Below, one piece after another: positions 34,672 through 45,309 of a DNA stretch of 64,000 nt. The notes below the pieces were generated by a model. That model was not told where the DNA came from. It saw nothing but the letters and a program-made list of their open reading frames with translations, and ran no database searches. Both the position numbers and the translations under genes were made by a program. How positions within the stretch are numbered: position 1 is the stretch's first letter; each line of letters opens with the position of its first letter. This DNA is from G963665495 sp963667575 (lineage in GTDB: Bacteria > Desulfobacterota > Desulfovibrionia > Desulfovibrionales > Desulfovibrionaceae): positions 45,644 through 109,643 of the forward strand of contig CAXXHY010000046.1 in assembly GCA_963667575.2 (NCBI GenBank), in the 5' to 3' direction.

Positions 34672-36059
34672 TGGGCAGCGAAAGACCCATTTTCTGGCAC
34701 CAGGGATTGTTCCTCCAACCGCAGCATTTCCAGCTCACGGATCGCTATCACGACCAGCAGCTGGGCTTGCAGCGCGCCTACATCAAGAACCACTTCTGGG
34801 GCTGCGCCGGACTGCAGATAAACGAACCCGGCCTCGGCAACAAACTGTTCGAAATTTTTCGCGGGGAATTTCTGTTTCCGGACGGCACCTTTGTCTCCTA
34901 TCCGGGCAATGCCGTCATCAAGGCGCGCTCCTTTGACGAAGCCTGGGTGGAGGCGGAAAAGCCTTTCACCGTCTACGTGGGGCTCTACAATTACGACCCC
35001 AATGACGAAAACGTCACACAGCTTTCGTCATTCGATGAAGTACAGCAGACAACGACCCGCTATGTTACCTTGCTCGACCCGGAAGACATGCCGGATACCC
35101 TGGGACAGGGGCCTGACGCCAAGGTCAAACTCCTGAGCTATGTGGTGAAGATCTTCTGGGAAACCGAAATCCGGGAAGTAAAGAACTGTCACATCATGCC
35201 CATTGCCCAGCTTGTCCGCGAAGGTGACGACGTCATGCTTTCCAAGGCTTTTATTCCGCCTTGCCTGCGCGTTACGGCGTCCCCCATTCTGGAAGCCCAG
35301 GTCAAGGAAATCCGAGATCTGGTGGGCTCGCGCTGCCGACAGCTGGAAGAATACAAAAGCCCCAAGGATCTGCAGGGGATGGAACTGGAGATTCGCTACT
35401 TTGCCTTTCTCCTGGCCCTGCGGTCCCTCAACCGGTACGTGCCCCTGTTCTATTCGCACGCCGAATCCGTCACCGCGCACCCCTGGGAAGTCTACACCAC
35501 CATACGCCAGATGCTCGGCGAGCTGTCCACTTTTTCCGAACGCATGAACGCTTTTTGCGAGGACAGGGCCGGCAACCGGCTGCTTCCCAACTACGACCAT
35601 GAAAATCTCTGGATGTGCTTTTCCCAGGCCCGTCAGCTGGTGGCGCAGATGCTCGAAAGCATCATGCTCGGACCCGAATTTCTTATCCGGCTCGAACACG
35701 ACGGCGAATACTACAGCACCGAAGCCCCGGACCATCTTTTCGACCCGGACAACACCTTCTGGCTGGCCCTGCGTACCACCATGGCCGCGCCGCAGGTGCT
35801 GGAAGCCGAACAGCACGTCATCAAGCTCAGCGCCGCAAAGAATCTTACCACGCTCATCGCACGGGCCGTGCCCGGCATTCCGCTCGAATATCATGCGGAA
35901 ACGCCTTCGGGCATGCCCAGAAGCGTGAACGTGCATTATTTCAAAATCGACAAGTCCAGCCCACTCTGGAAAGATGTGGAGCGTACGCGGAATATCTCCC
36001 TGTACTGGGATTCCGCTCCTGACGACCTTATTGCCGAGATCATTGTCCTGAGGGGTTAA
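34671..36059 (+). CDS. tssK: T6SS baseplate protein TssK
   Basis: A 462-residue baseplate component that connects the baseplate to the TssL/TssM membrane complex. It begins with the characteristic FWHQGLFLQPQHFQLTDRYHD and shows HAESVTAHPWEVYTTIRQMLGEL in the middle, together with the C-terminal YFKIDKSSPLWKDVERTRNI segment. The start is GTG 34671, overlapping the tssJ stop. The length and motifs are complete with no frameshift. tssL follows after 5 bp. Confidence 0.95.
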   Translation: MGSERPIFWHQGLFLQPQHFQLTDRYHDQQLGLQRAYIKNHFWGCAGLQINEPGLGNKLFEIFRGEFLFPDGTFVSYPGNAVIKARSFDEAWVEAEKPFTVYVGLYNYDPNDENVTQLSSFDEVQQTTTRYVTLLDPEDMPDTLGQGPDAKVKLLSYVVKIFWETEIREVKNCHIMPIAQLVREGDDVMLSKAFIPPCLRVTASPILEAQVKEIRDLVGSRCRQLEEYKSPKDLQGMELEIRYFAFLLALRSLNRYVPLFYSHAESVTAHPWEVYTTIRQMLGELSTFSERMNAFCEDRAGNRLLPNYDHENLWMCFSQARQLVAQMLESIMLGPEFLIRLEHDGEYYSTEAPDHLFDPDNTFWLALRTTMAAPQVLEAEQHVIKLSAAKNLTTLIARAVPGIPLEYHAETPSGMPRSVNVHYFKIDKSSPLWKDVERTRNISLYWDSAPDDLIAEIIVLRG

Positions 36060-36064
36060 TCTCC

Positions 36065-36740
36065 ATGCGCCTGATTGATTATTTTGCCGACATCTTCGCC
36101 TACACCCTGCTTTTGCTGGAAGATTCGGCCAATCAACCTTCCATAGACCAGGCGCGGGAGGAGTTGGAAAAGCTGTTCGTGCAGGCCCGTCACAAAGCCC
36201 TGGACAAGGGAGTGGACCGCGAGACCTTTGCCGAGGCCAAATTCGCCGTCTGCGCCTGGGTGGACGAAACCCTGCTCTGCTCCAACTGGGACTCTCGGGA
36301 CGAATGGAAGAAAAACCAGCTGCAGCGTCTGCATTTCAACACCACCAATGCGGGCGTGGAATTTTTCGAAAAGCTGCAGGCTTTGGGCTCGGAACAAAAA
36401 ACCGCTGCTGGAAATTTTCGCCACCTGCCTGGTTCTGGGCTTTCGCGGACGCTATTTTCTCGACGATCAGGCAGCCGAGCTTCAGGAAATCAAACGGCGT
36501 ACGCTGAAATACATTCACGAGAAGCAGCTGTTCTCTGCCGAGGATACGGATGACCGTTTGTTTCCTTTTGCGTACCAGGGCAAAGCGCTGCCCAAACGTT
36601 TCAAGGGCTCTTTCCGGCCCTTTGACTGGTATTCGGTGCTCATCCCAATAGCGGCCGTGCTGATAATGGTGGAACTCTATTTTTTTTACAGAAACGATCT
36701 CAACCTGATGCTTTTGAACTTTTTCGGGTCCCTCAAATAA
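36065..36740 (+). pseudogene. tssL: T6SS inner-membrane protein TssL (DotU/IcmH-like), frameshifted
   Basis: The N-terminal frame gives DYFADIFAYTLLLLEDS through FFEKLQALGSEQ, and the next frame continues LLEIFATCLVLGFRGRYF to the C-terminal membrane helix (VLIPIAAVLIMVELYFFY). The switch lies at an A6 run (36396-36401); with five A the gene reads as one DotU protein of about 225 residues. A +1 shift is needed, which fits neither a classical -1 slippery site nor the long A-runs used for transcriptional slippage. A base-call error or real loss are the options. No OmpA domain is fused. It sits between tssK and tssM at 5 and 12 bp. Confidence 0.85.
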
Positions 36741-36752
36741 TAAAGCGGAATC

Positions 36753-39700
36753 ATGGGCAAGCTCTTACTCAAGGCACTGAAAATATTCTTCATCATCCTC
36801 CTCGTCCTCCTGGTGGTGGCGGGGCTGGTCTGGCTTGTCATATACAAAAACTGGCCCTGGTGGATCGGCGTGTCCATTTTCGCCGGGCTGTTTTCTCTGG
36901 TGCTCTTTGTTCTGTTCCTGAAAAAATGGTATTTCCGACACCGTGAAAAAAAATTCGTCAAGCGCGTCATCGACGAGGACAAAGAACGCCTTGGCGATCC
37001 CAAGCTGGCCAACCGCCAGATTTTTCTGGACCTTCAGGAGCGCTGGCGCCAGGCCATAGAGGTACTGCGCCAATCCAATCTCCGCCGTTTCGGCAACCCG
37101 CTCTACGCCCTGCCCTGGTATCTGATCATGGGCGAATCCGGTTCGGGCAAGACGGCCGCGGTAAAAAGCGCCCGTTTGAGCTCCCCGCTCACGGATGTCA
37201 CCCCCATCACCAGTACGGACGGCACCAAGAACTGCGACTGGTGGTTCCTGGACGAAGCCGTGATCATGGACACTGCCGGCAGATATTCTTCGGCTCTGGA
37301 TCCGGCGCGCGACAAGGAGGAATGGCGCGAATTTCTGACCCTGCTGGCCAAGCACCGCAAAAAGGAACCCATCAGCGGCCTGATCATTTCCATTGCCGCG
37401 GACAAGCTGCTTTCCGGCGACGTGGACTCCCTGGTCACCAATGCCAAGGCCATCCGCCGCCGTGTGGACGAAATGATGCGCGCGCTTGGCGCCCGTTTTC
37501 CCGTATATCTGCTGATCACCAAGCTGGATCAGGTACCGGGCATGATGGATTTTTTCGGCAATTTGCCGGAACGCGAGCTGCATCAGGCCATGGGCTGGCT
37601 CAATGTGAACTTCCATCTGCCTCCCGAGGATGTGGTCTCGGAAGCCCTTGCCGATATTTCCAACCGCATGAAAGATCTGCGACTCTGGATTCTGGACATG
37701 TGCCAGACGCCCAACGGATCCATGATCGTTTTTCCGGATACACTGGACAGAATGCGTCCGAGCCTGGCCAAATTCGCCAGAACACTGTTTGACAGCAACC
37801 TGTTCCAGGAAACGCCGGAATTCCGCGGCGTGTTCTTTTCCAGCGCCGTACAGGGAGACGAAGACCGCATCTGGCTGCCCGAAACCCTGGAGACCTTCCG
37901 CTCGGAACGCATCAAGCGCCACAGGACGGACAAAGGTTTTTTCCTGCACGACATGTTTTCGAGCATTCTGCCCAATGACCGCCGTCTTTACAGTCCGCTT
38001 TTCGAATTCATCAAATGGCGCAGGCTGACCCACGCGCTGGCCCTGGCCGCCACCCTGGCCATCGTATTCAGCATCTGCGGATTGTTCACCTTTTCCTACA
38101 TCAAGAATAAATCCGCCATGAGCGCTTTCATGGAAGATATCACCCAGGTTCCGAGTCTGAGCAACAACATGTCCAGGGACCTGCTGCTGCTGAGCGATTT
38201 CCGGGAACAGCTTCTGGAAATCCAGACCCTCAACCAGAACTGGCTCCTTCCGCGCATGGGCCTGCACCAGAGCCAGCTGGCGCAGAGACGGCTGGAAAAA
38301 CTGTACGAAGACCTCTTCCGCGTCGGACTGGAACAGCCCCTGGACGTCAATCTTGCCCAGACAGTGGGCGAATTTTCCGAGTCTACGCCCGAAAGTACGC
38401 TGACCCGTTTCATTGCCCATTTCGTGGCCCGCATCAATCTTCTTGACGCGCAGCTTTCAGGCAATTCGGCCGGCATGAAAAACATGGCTTCACCGGACGA
38501 ACGCGTTTTTAAGATCATCGACCCCAACGTGGCCTCGGAAATAGCCGAATCCTACAACAAGCTCTACATCACCTATCTGCAGCTGAACAAAACTCCGGGC
38601 TTCATTGAGCAGGAACGCAACCGCCTCATGGGCATGCTCAAGAGCACTCTGGGCGCCAAGCGCATGGAATTTTACTGGCTGGCGGACTGGGCCAACGACC
38701 TTCCCGGACTCAACCCCGTAACCATGGACGACTATTGGGGATTGACCGCCAAACCGCATGATCCAGGGCCGGAAGTGCCGCCCGCGTTCACCATCAAGGG
38801 ACGCGAACGCATCAACCAGTTCATCCAGCAGATACAGCAGGCAATGGACGACCCCAATGCCCTGAAACCGCAAATCGAACAGTTCAACAGATGGTACGCG
38901 GAGCAGTACGTCAAAACCTGGGAAAATTTCGCCCTGGGCTTTTCCGACGCCCTGCGCTGGGAACGCAGCCAGATGGAATGGAAAGCGCTCACGCGCAACA
39001 TGGCCAGCCTGAACAATCCGTTCTTCGAATTGCTCGATACCATGGCCGTGGAACTGAAGCCCTATGCTGAAAGCTCCACCAACTATCCCTGGGTCAGCGC
39101 TGTCATGGACTTTCAGGTTCTCAAGGAAAAGGCCAAGGAAAAGACCGCGGCCGGTGCGGAAAAATCCATCATCAGCGACATAAGTGCGGGCAAAAACGTG
39201 CTCAAGGAACTGACCGGGGACAAAAAACAGACGGCGGAGAACGCTGTTCCCCAGAATCAGCAGCCGGACAGCATCAACAAACTGACCCTGGCCAGAAAGA
39301 ACAAGGCCACCACCGAAGACATCCTGGCGGTTACGGACCAGTATAACGAATATCTCAAAAGCCTGAGCCAGATCATGCCTTCCACGGTCAGCACGGAAGC
39401 GGCCTTCACCATGGTTTCCAACTTTTTCGGCATGAGCAAGAATCCCACGGAAAACAAATCGCCCTTCCATATCGCCTATCTGGCGAACCTCAAGATCGAC
39501 GAGGCCCTGGAACCGCAGAATCCGCTGGATCCCATTTTCTTTGACCTGCTGATCGGACCGCTGCACTTCCTCCTGGACTACTCCATGGCGGAAGCAATCC
39601 AGCACCTGCAGAATACCTGGGAAGGCGATGTGCTCAGCTCTGTCCGAGCCGCTCCGGAAAACAAGAAATCCAGCATCCTGTTCGACAAGAAAAACGGCGT

Positions 39701-40298
39701 GGTCTGGAAATTCATAGACGGCCCGGCCTCGCCCTTTATCGACAAAAAACAATACGGCTATTCGCCGCGTAAATTCCTGCGCTGGAGCATCCCCTTTACC
39801 GATGAATTCTTCCGCTTCATCGAACAGGGCGCCGTGGAAAACCAGGCCACGCTGGATAAATACCCGATAACCGTTCAGGCCCTGCCCACGGACACCAACG
39901 ACGGCAGTCAGCAGGATCCCTACGCCACGGTGCTTTCGCTCAGTTGCAGCAAGGGAGCCGTGAAGATTGAAAACTACAACTATCCGGCCAAGAAAAGCTT
40001 TGACTGGAAACCGGGCGAATGCGGAGACACCACCTTTGAAATCCTGTTCAACGGTATTGTTCTGCAGCGCAAATACGAAGGCGACTTCGGCTTTCCCAAA
40101 TTCCTCGACGACTTCAGATACGGCTCCAAGACTCTGAAGCCCGAGGATTTCCCTGAAGATGAAGAAGCCCTCAAGCAGCTTGGCATCAGCGAGATTACCG
40201 TCAACTACACCTTCGAAGGCAACATGCCCATAATCAATCTGCTATACGCTCAGCATCTTGACGTTCCCCAGGTTATCGCGCATACCTATTCCCAATGA
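36753..40298 (+). CDS. tssM: T6SS inner-membrane protein TssM (IcmF-like)
   Basis: A 1181-residue core of the T6SS trans-envelope complex. Two N-terminal membrane helices (about 7-32 and 37-55), a cytosolic NTPase-like domain with Walker A MGESGSGKTAAV (about 127-140) and DTAGRYSS, a third membrane helix (about 428-450), and a large periplasmic part that binds TssJ. The Walker A motif is intact, whereas many TssM lack it. The gene is complete with no frameshift. tssA begins 74 bp later across an AT-rich gap. Confidence 0.95.
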   Translation: MGKLLLKALKIFFIILLVLLVVAGLVWLVIYKNWPWWIGVSIFAGLFSLVLFVLFLKKWYFRHREKKFVKRVIDEDKERLGDPKLANRQIFLDLQERWRQAIEVLRQSNLRRFGNPLYALPWYLIMGESGSGKTAAVKSARLSSPLTDVTPITSTDGTKNCDWWFLDEAVIMDTAGRYSSALDPARDKEEWREFLTLLAKHRKKEPISGLIISIAADKLLSGDVDSLVTNAKAIRRRVDEMMRALGARFPVYLLITKLDQVPGMMDFFGNLPERELHQAMGWLNVNFHLPPEDVVSEALADISNRMKDLRLWILDMCQTPNGSMIVFPDTLDRMRPSLAKFARTLFDSNLFQETPEFRGVFFSSAVQGDEDRIWLPETLETFRSERIKRHRTDKGFFLHDMFSSILPNDRRLYSPLFEFIKWRRLTHALALAATLAIVFSICGLFTFSYIKNKSAMSAFMEDITQVPSLSNNMSRDLLLLSDFREQLLEIQTLNQNWLLPRMGLHQSQLAQRRLEKLYEDLFRVGLEQPLDVNLAQTVGEFSESTPESTLTRFIAHFVARINLLDAQLSGNSAGMKNMASPDERVFKIIDPNVASEIAESYNKLYITYLQLNKTPGFIEQERNRLMGMLKSTLGAKRMEFYWLADWANDLPGLNPVTMDDYWGLTAKPHDPGPEVPPAFTIKGRERINQFIQQIQQAMDDPNALKPQIEQFNRWYAEQYVKTWENFALGFSDALRWERSQMEWKALTRNMASLNNPFFELLDTMAVELKPYAESSTNYPWVSAVMDFQVLKEKAKEKTAAGAEKSIISDISAGKNVLKELTGDKKQTAENAVPQNQQPDSINKLTLARKNKATTEDILAVTDQYNEYLKSLSQIMPSTVSTEAAFTMVSNFFGMSKNPTENKSPFHIAYLANLKIDEALEPQNPLDPIFFDLLIGPLHFLLDYSMAEAIQHLQNTWEGDVLSSVRAAPENKKSSILFDKKNGVVWKFIDGPASPFIDKKQYGYSPRKFLRWSIPFTDEFFRFIEQGAVENQATLDKYPITVQALPTDTNDGSQQDPYATVLSLSCSKGAVKIENYNYPAKKSFDWKPGECGDTTFEILFNGIVLQRKYEGDFGFPKFLDDFRYGSKTLKPEDFPEDEEALKQLGISEITVNYTFEGNMPIINLLYAQHLDVPQVIAHTYSQ

Positions 40299-40372
40299 TA
40301 TTAAATATTGCAATAGGTTGAATAGGATTTTTTTCACAAGCGACGTACACCTGTCCAGGCCAAAGGATTTAG

Positions 40373-42026
40373 ATGAAACTCAAAGAATTAGGCCGCATAC
40401 CGATCAGTGATGACGCCCCTACCGGGCAAGACGTCAAATACGAACCTGAATTCGAACAACTGCAGCAGGAGATCGACAAACTTTCCATCGCATCTGTCGA
40501 CGGCACCGTCATCGACTGGAAAAAAGTTACCCAGCTGTCATCCAATATCCTTTCCAAGCAGTCCAAGGACATACTCGTGGCCTGCTATTTGTCCATCGCC
40601 CTGGTGCAGACCCACGAATTCGACGGATTCGCCGCCGGTGTCACGGTTCTCAATGATCTTGTGGACTCATTCTGGGATACGCTCTTTCCTCCCAAAAAAC
40701 GCATGCGCGGCAGATTGAACGCCTTGTCGTGGTGGGCGGACCGGGCCAAGGATTTTCTGCAGCATTTCTCACCGGCCAATCCGCTGCCCAAGGAGGCGGT
40801 GGATTCCCTGCGCAGTTCGCTCTCCTCTCTGGACCAGAACCTCGCGGAAAAGACAGATGATGCTGCTCCGCCCCTGCTCGAGCTGATCAATCTGGTGGAC
40901 CGGCTGCCCGTGGTGGAACCAGAGCCCGAGCCGGAACCAGAACCTGAACCGGCTCCTGAGCCCGAACACATTTCCGAAGCCGAACCGGCTGCAAGTACGG
41001 AGTCCGCACCACAACAGGCCGCACCAGCGCCGGCCCCTGCAGCAGCCCCGGCAGCTGCGGCTCCCGCTCCAGCGGCACCGGCTTTCAAGCCCGCGCCTGT
41101 CACCGCTCCATCCGGGACCGAAGAGGCAACAGCGCAGATTCTCAAGAACGCGGCCAGTGGCCTGTTGGCAGTGGCCGACTTCAAGCTCAAGAGCAACCTT
41201 TCCGACCCGGTTTCCTACCAGCTGTTGCGTATTGGCGCCTGGGCGAGTCTGAAACAGACCCCGCCTGCGGGAAACGGCAAAACCATGATACCGCCTCCAG
41301 ACGGCGCGATCATCAGCTCGTTCAAAAACATGCTGCAGGCCGGCAGCTATGAGAACGCCATCGTGGCCAGCGAGGAACGGGTGCCGCAATACATGTTCTG
41401 GCTGGATCTGAACCGCATCACGGCCCAGGCCCTGGGCAACCTCGGCAGCGCGTACAAATACGCGCGGGATGTGGTCTGCGCGGAGACCCTGCTGTTCACG
41501 GACCGCTTGCAGGGCATAGAAGAACTCACTTTTTCAGACGGTACGCCCTTTGCCGACCAGGAAACCAAGGCCTGGTTGAAAACTATCGGCATCGGACAGA
41601 CGGGCGGCGCCATAGCCGGAGGCGGCGACGGAGCAGCGGCGAGAAGTTTCCAAAGCTTTTGGCGCGGCGCAGAAACTCGTCCAGGACAACAAGGCGCTGG
41701 ACGGTATCCAGCTGATCGAGGACGGCCTCAATCACGCCGGATCCGGCAAGGAGCGCATACTGTGGAACATTGCATTGTGCCGCATATTTCTTCAACTGGG
41801 CAAGGCAGACCTCGCCGTCCCCGTAGTAGAACGAATTATTCACACCAATGACACATTTCAGCTGGACAAATGGGATACGGAACTCAGCATTGAATGTTTC
41901 GGTATCGCGTACGAGATCCTGAGTGTGAGCACGGTTGAGAACGCCCAGGCCCGCGCATTGGAAATTCTGCAGCGAATTACGCAGTTGAGCCCCACCAAAG
42001 CCTTGCGTATAGCTGGAATAAAATAG
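40373..42026 (+). pseudogene. tssA: T6SS protein TssA (ImpA/VasJ type), frameshifted
   Basis: The ImpA N-terminal domain (LGRIPISDDAPTGQDVKYEPEF, LWDTLFPPKKRMRGRLNALSWW-like) is followed by a low-complexity Pro/Glu then Pro/Ala linker (about residues 182-245) and a VasJ-type C-terminal domain. The end of the C-terminal domain (VSKAFGAAQKLVQDNKAL, LWNIALCRIFLQLGKADLA) continues in the +1 frame. The frames must cross between a stop at about 41611 and base 41645; the exact base is ambiguous. TssA starts and organises sheath-tube assembly. The intact coding sense on both sides favours a one-base error in the sequence. Confidence 0.85.
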
Positions 42027-42110
42027 TAGCCTTTTTTTTAGTTTGTGGTAATTTTATCCATAATGAGTAATTTCTGCTGTACATCCGAATCTTCGAGGAG
42101 GTGATTCCCC

Positions 42111-42605
42111 ATGGCGAAAGAAGGATCCGTAGCACCTAAAGAACGTGTGAATATAACTTACAAACCCGCAACCGGGGATGCGCAGGAAGAAGTCGAACTT
42201 CCCCTGAAGCTTCTTGTTTTGAGTGATTTCACCCTCAAAACCGACGAGCGTATGGTCGAGGATCGCGAGCCTGTAAGCATTGACAAAGACAATTTTAACG
42301 ACGTGCTCAAAGCACAGAATCTCGAGCTGCAGATGACTGTTGCCAACAAGCTTGCCGCGCCCAAGGAGGGTGAAAAACCCGACGAAATGGGTGTGAAGTT
42401 GAATTTCAACAGCATCAAGGACTTCGAGCCTGACGCAATTGCCCAGAAAGTTCCGGAACTCAAGAAACTGATGGATCTGCGCGAAGCCCTGAAAGCAGTC
42501 AAGGGACCTTTGGGCAATGTGCCTGATTTCCGCAAAAAAGTTCAGGAAATGATCAAAGAACCCGATGCGCGCGAGAAACTGTTGAAAGAACTTGGTATTG
42601 AATAG
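42111..42605 (+). CDS. tssB: T6SS contractile sheath small subunit TssB (VipA)
   Basis: A 164-residue sheath small subunit. Family marks are VNITYKPATGDAQEEVELPLKLLVLSDF near the start, a VSIDKDNFNDVLKAQNLEL stretch, LNFNSIKDFEPDAIAQKVPELKKLMDLREAL, and a C-terminal helix that pairs with TssC. A strong GAGGAGGTG ribosome-binding site precedes the ATG. It is intact and lies 84 bp after tssA and 101 bp before tssC, so the intervals could carry local regulation. A fused TssB-TssC protein is encoded elsewhere in the window (52958-54541). Confidence 0.95.
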   Translation: MAKEGSVAPKERVNITYKPATGDAQEEVELPLKLLVLSDFTLKTDERMVEDREPVSIDKDNFNDVLKAQNLELQMTVANKLAAPKEGEKPDEMGVKLNFNSIKDFEPDAIAQKVPELKKLMDLREALKAVKGPLGNVPDFRKKVQEMIKEPDAREKLLKELGIE

Positions 42606-42706
42606 TTGGTTTGCGACTGTATACCGGAGAGTTCTCTTCTTTCGTACGATTGGATTTCAGATAATTTCATGACGCGTTTCAGCGGAACAAGGAGGGAAAC
42701 GGCACC

Positions 42707-44195
42707 ATGGCAGAAGAACAAGCCCAACAAGAACAACAGGCCGCGGCCGCGGAAGCGACTGAAGGCTCTTTATTAGATGATATTGTCCAGGCTACCAAAC
42801 TAAAGCCCAACGACGATTATTACGATGTGACCAAGGCCGGTCTCCAGGCTTTTCTGGAAGAACTGGTCAAACCCGAACGCGAAGGCGCGAAAATCTCCGG
42901 CAATCTCGTGGACGAGATGATCGGCCAGATCGATGAAAAGCTCTCGTCGCAGATTGACGCCATTCTGCATAACGATGATTTTCAGAAGCTGGAATCAGCC
43001 TGGCTTTCCCTGAAGTTTCTCGTGGACCGCACGGATTTTCGGGAAAACATCAAGGTCGAAATCATGAACGTCAGCAAAGATGATCTGCTCGACGATTTCG
43101 AAGATTCGCCCGAAGTCCCTAAGTCCGGTCTTTACCGCCGCGTGTACACGGCTGAATACGGTCAGTTCGGTGGTCAGCCCTACGGCGCCATGATCGCCAA
43201 CTATGAAATCGGCCCCGGCCCTCAGGATATCAAGCTGCTTCAGTACGTGGCCAGTGTTTCGGCCATGTCCCATGCGCCATTCTTCGCTGCGGCGGACAAA
43301 TCCTTCTTCGGCATCGAAAGCTGGGAACAGCTTCCGCAGCTCAAGGATCTGCACGCCATTTTCGAGATGCCGCAGTACACCAAATGGCAGTCTTTCCGTT
43401 CGTCCGAAGACGCGCGCTATGTGGGTCTGACCATGCCCCGCTTTCTGCTCCGTCTGCCCTACGGACCGGACACCCAGCCCACAAAGACCTTCAACTACCA
43501 GGAAAACGTTTCCGGCGGCAATGATTCGTTCTGCTGGGGCAACACGGCTTTCGCCTTTGCCTCGCGCCTTACGGACAGTTTCGCAAAATACCGCTGGTGC
43601 GCCAACATCATCGGCCCGCAGGGCGGTGGTGCGGTGGAAGATCTTCCCCTGTACCAGTTCGAGGCCATGGGCGCCATCCAGACCAAAATTCCCACGGAAG
43701 TTCTGCTTTCGGAACGCCGCGAATTCGAACTTGCCGAGGAAGGCTTCATCGGCCTGACCATGCGCAAGGGCAGCGACAACGCAGCACTTCTTCTCCGCGA
43801 ACTCCTGCCAGAAACCGAAATTCTTCGGCAACTCGGCAGAAGGCAAGGAAGCGGAGCTCAACTACAAACTTTCAACCCAGATGCCCTACATGATGATCAG
43901 CAACCGCCTGGCGCACTACATCAAAGTGCTGCAGCGCGAGAACATCGGCACCTGGAAAGAACGTCAGGATCTCGACCGCGAACTGAACAAATGGATCAGC
44001 CAGTACGTCACGGAAATGGACAACCCGTCTCCGGATGTCCGGAGCAGACGTCCGTTGCGGATGTGCAAAATCGAAGTCAACGATGTTCCCGGCGATCCCG
44101 GCTGGTACAGTGTTTCTCTGAAAATGCGTCCGCATTTCAAGTACATGGGTGCTTCTTTCACCTTGTCTTTGGTCGGCAAACTGGACAAAGATTAG
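42707..44195 (+). pseudogene. tssC: T6SS contractile sheath large subunit TssC (VipB), frameshifted
   Basis: The frame from ATG 42707 (AAGGAGGGAAACGGCACC upstream) matches TssC through the QKLESAWLSLKFLVDRTDF and GFIGLTMRKGSDNAA blocks. After about base 43787 the +1 frame continues the family sequence (FGNSAEGKEAELNYKLS, MPYMMISNRLAHYIKVLQR, ending FTLSLVGKLDKD). Removing one base near 43787 (GCAGCAC-TTCTTC) restores about 496 residues. The out-of-frame reading would run to 44257. Without the missing end the sheath could not form, so either the base is an error or the T6SS is inactive in this strain. Confidence 0.88.
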
Positions 44196-44319
44196 TTTCT
44201 CGTAAAATAGATGTAACGTTTGTCCGCCAAAGTGCGAATACCCTTTTACGGATCTAGGCGTAGCAGGTTTACATCAAGGATTACAAAATAGTTAACCCAA
44301 CACCTATAAGGAGAGAGAC

Positions 44320-44802
44320 ATGGCGCTGACTTCTTACATGAAAGTTAAAGGCAAATCCCAGGGCGAAATCAAGGGTGATTGCACGCAGAGCGGCGACAAA
44401 AAAGATACCATGCTGATCTACCAGGTAGACCACCTGGTGGAAATTCCCAAGGACACCCATACGGGTCTGCCCACAGGACAGCGTATCCATCATCCGATCA
44501 CGGTTACGAAGCACTACGACAACGCTTCCCCCAAGCTGAAACAGGCTTGCTGCAAAGGTGAACAATGCGACGTCGAACTGGACTTCTACCGCATCGAGCC
44601 CGATGGAACCGAGAAGAAGTACTATACGATCAAGCTGGCTGAGGCTATCATCGTGAACGTTCACGATTACAAGCCCATGACTTTTGATTCTGCAACAAAA
44701 GAATACCATGACATGGAAGACGTCAGCTTCACGTACTCCAAGATCACTTGGACATTTACTGACGGCAACATCGAATACACCGACAGCTGGAAAGACAGCT
44801 AA
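44320..44802 (+). CDS. hcp: T6SS tube protein Hcp (TssD)
   Basis: A 160-residue tube-forming protein of the Hcp1 family: MALTSYMKVKGKSQGEIKGD, VDHLVEIPKDTHTGLPTGQR, HHPITVTKHYDNASPKL, LAEAIIVNVHDYKP and VSFTYSKITWTFTDG. A strong AAGGAGAGAGAC ribosome-binding site follows a 125-bp AT-rich leader that may carry its own promoter. A stable terminator lies just downstream, so hcp is likely expressed well above tssE to H. Hcp hexamers form the inner tube and often serve as effector carriers. Confidence 0.96.
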   Translation: MALTSYMKVKGKSQGEIKGDCTQSGDKKDTMLIYQVDHLVEIPKDTHTGLPTGQRIHHPITVTKHYDNASPKLKQACCKGEQCDVELDFYRIEPDGTEKKYYTIKLAEAIIVNVHDYKPMTFDSATKEYHDMEDVSFTYSKITWTFTDGNIEYTDSWKDS

Positions 44803-44822
44803 GCCGTTATCTAGCTGAAAAC

Positions 44823-44856
44823 AAAGCCGGCCGGCTCGCAAAGTCGGCCGGCTTTT
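44823..44856 (+). terminator. Rho-independent terminator/attenuator between hcp and tssE
   Basis: A stem AAAGCCGGCCG / CGGCCGGCTTT with an 11-base loop is followed by a short T-run. It is placed 20 bp after the hcp stop and 30 bp before tssE, so readthrough must feed the downstream baseplate genes unless they have another promoter. Confidence 0.85.
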
Positions 44857-44887
44857 ATCCAACCAGCTTCTCGACCTGGTTCCGCCT

Positions 44888-45301
44888 ATGCGAGAATTAC
44901 GATTGCTCGAACGCATCAGGGACTTTGAAAAGGATCCCGAACGCCGTTTTGCGGAAGACCCGCAGGCGATGACCAAATCCGTGCTGCAGCATATTCAGCA
45001 GATCATGAATACGCGGCAGGGATCCGTGCTCATCCACGAAGACTACGGCGTCCCTGATTTCACGGACATTGCAGGCTCCTACGCCTCGGACCGCGTCCAG
45101 GAACTCGAACGGGATCTCTCCAAGATCATTATGAAATTCGAGCCCAGGCTGCTGGAAGCTTCCATCACCTTTGAAGAACAGCAGGACGATGTCCTGGCTC
45201 TGCGTTTCAAGATCAAAGGCAAGCTGGCCATGGAAAACGACGTCCCCGTGGTCTTCGAAAGCGTTGTGCAGTCTGACGGACGGATCACCATAACCGACTA
45301 A
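44888..45301 (+). CDS. tssE: T6SS baseplate protein TssE (gp25-like)
   Basis: A 137-residue gp25-like baseplate wedge component. Typical features are the LLERIRDFEKDPERR start, SVLQHIQQIMNTRQGSVLIHEDYGVPDF, and the C-terminal ALRFKIKGKLAMENDVPVVFESVV segment. It is intact. It begins just after the hcp terminator and lies 8 bp before tssF, suggesting that TssE-F-G-H are read as one block. Confidence 0.94.
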   Translation: MRELRLLERIRDFEKDPERRFAEDPQAMTKSVLQHIQQIMNTRQGSVLIHEDYGVPDFTDIAGSYASDRVQELERDLSKIIMKFEPRLLEASITFEEQQDDVLALRFKIKGKLAMENDVPVVFESVVQSDGRITITD

Positions 45302-45309
45302 TCGCTGCG

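Noticed and set aside
36396..36401. Programmed frameshift at the A6 run of tssL
   Set aside because: A +1 shift is needed; the known A-AAA-AAG/AAC-type signals give -1, and six A is short for transcriptional slippage. Other genes with no such run are also frameshifted, so an error is simpler.
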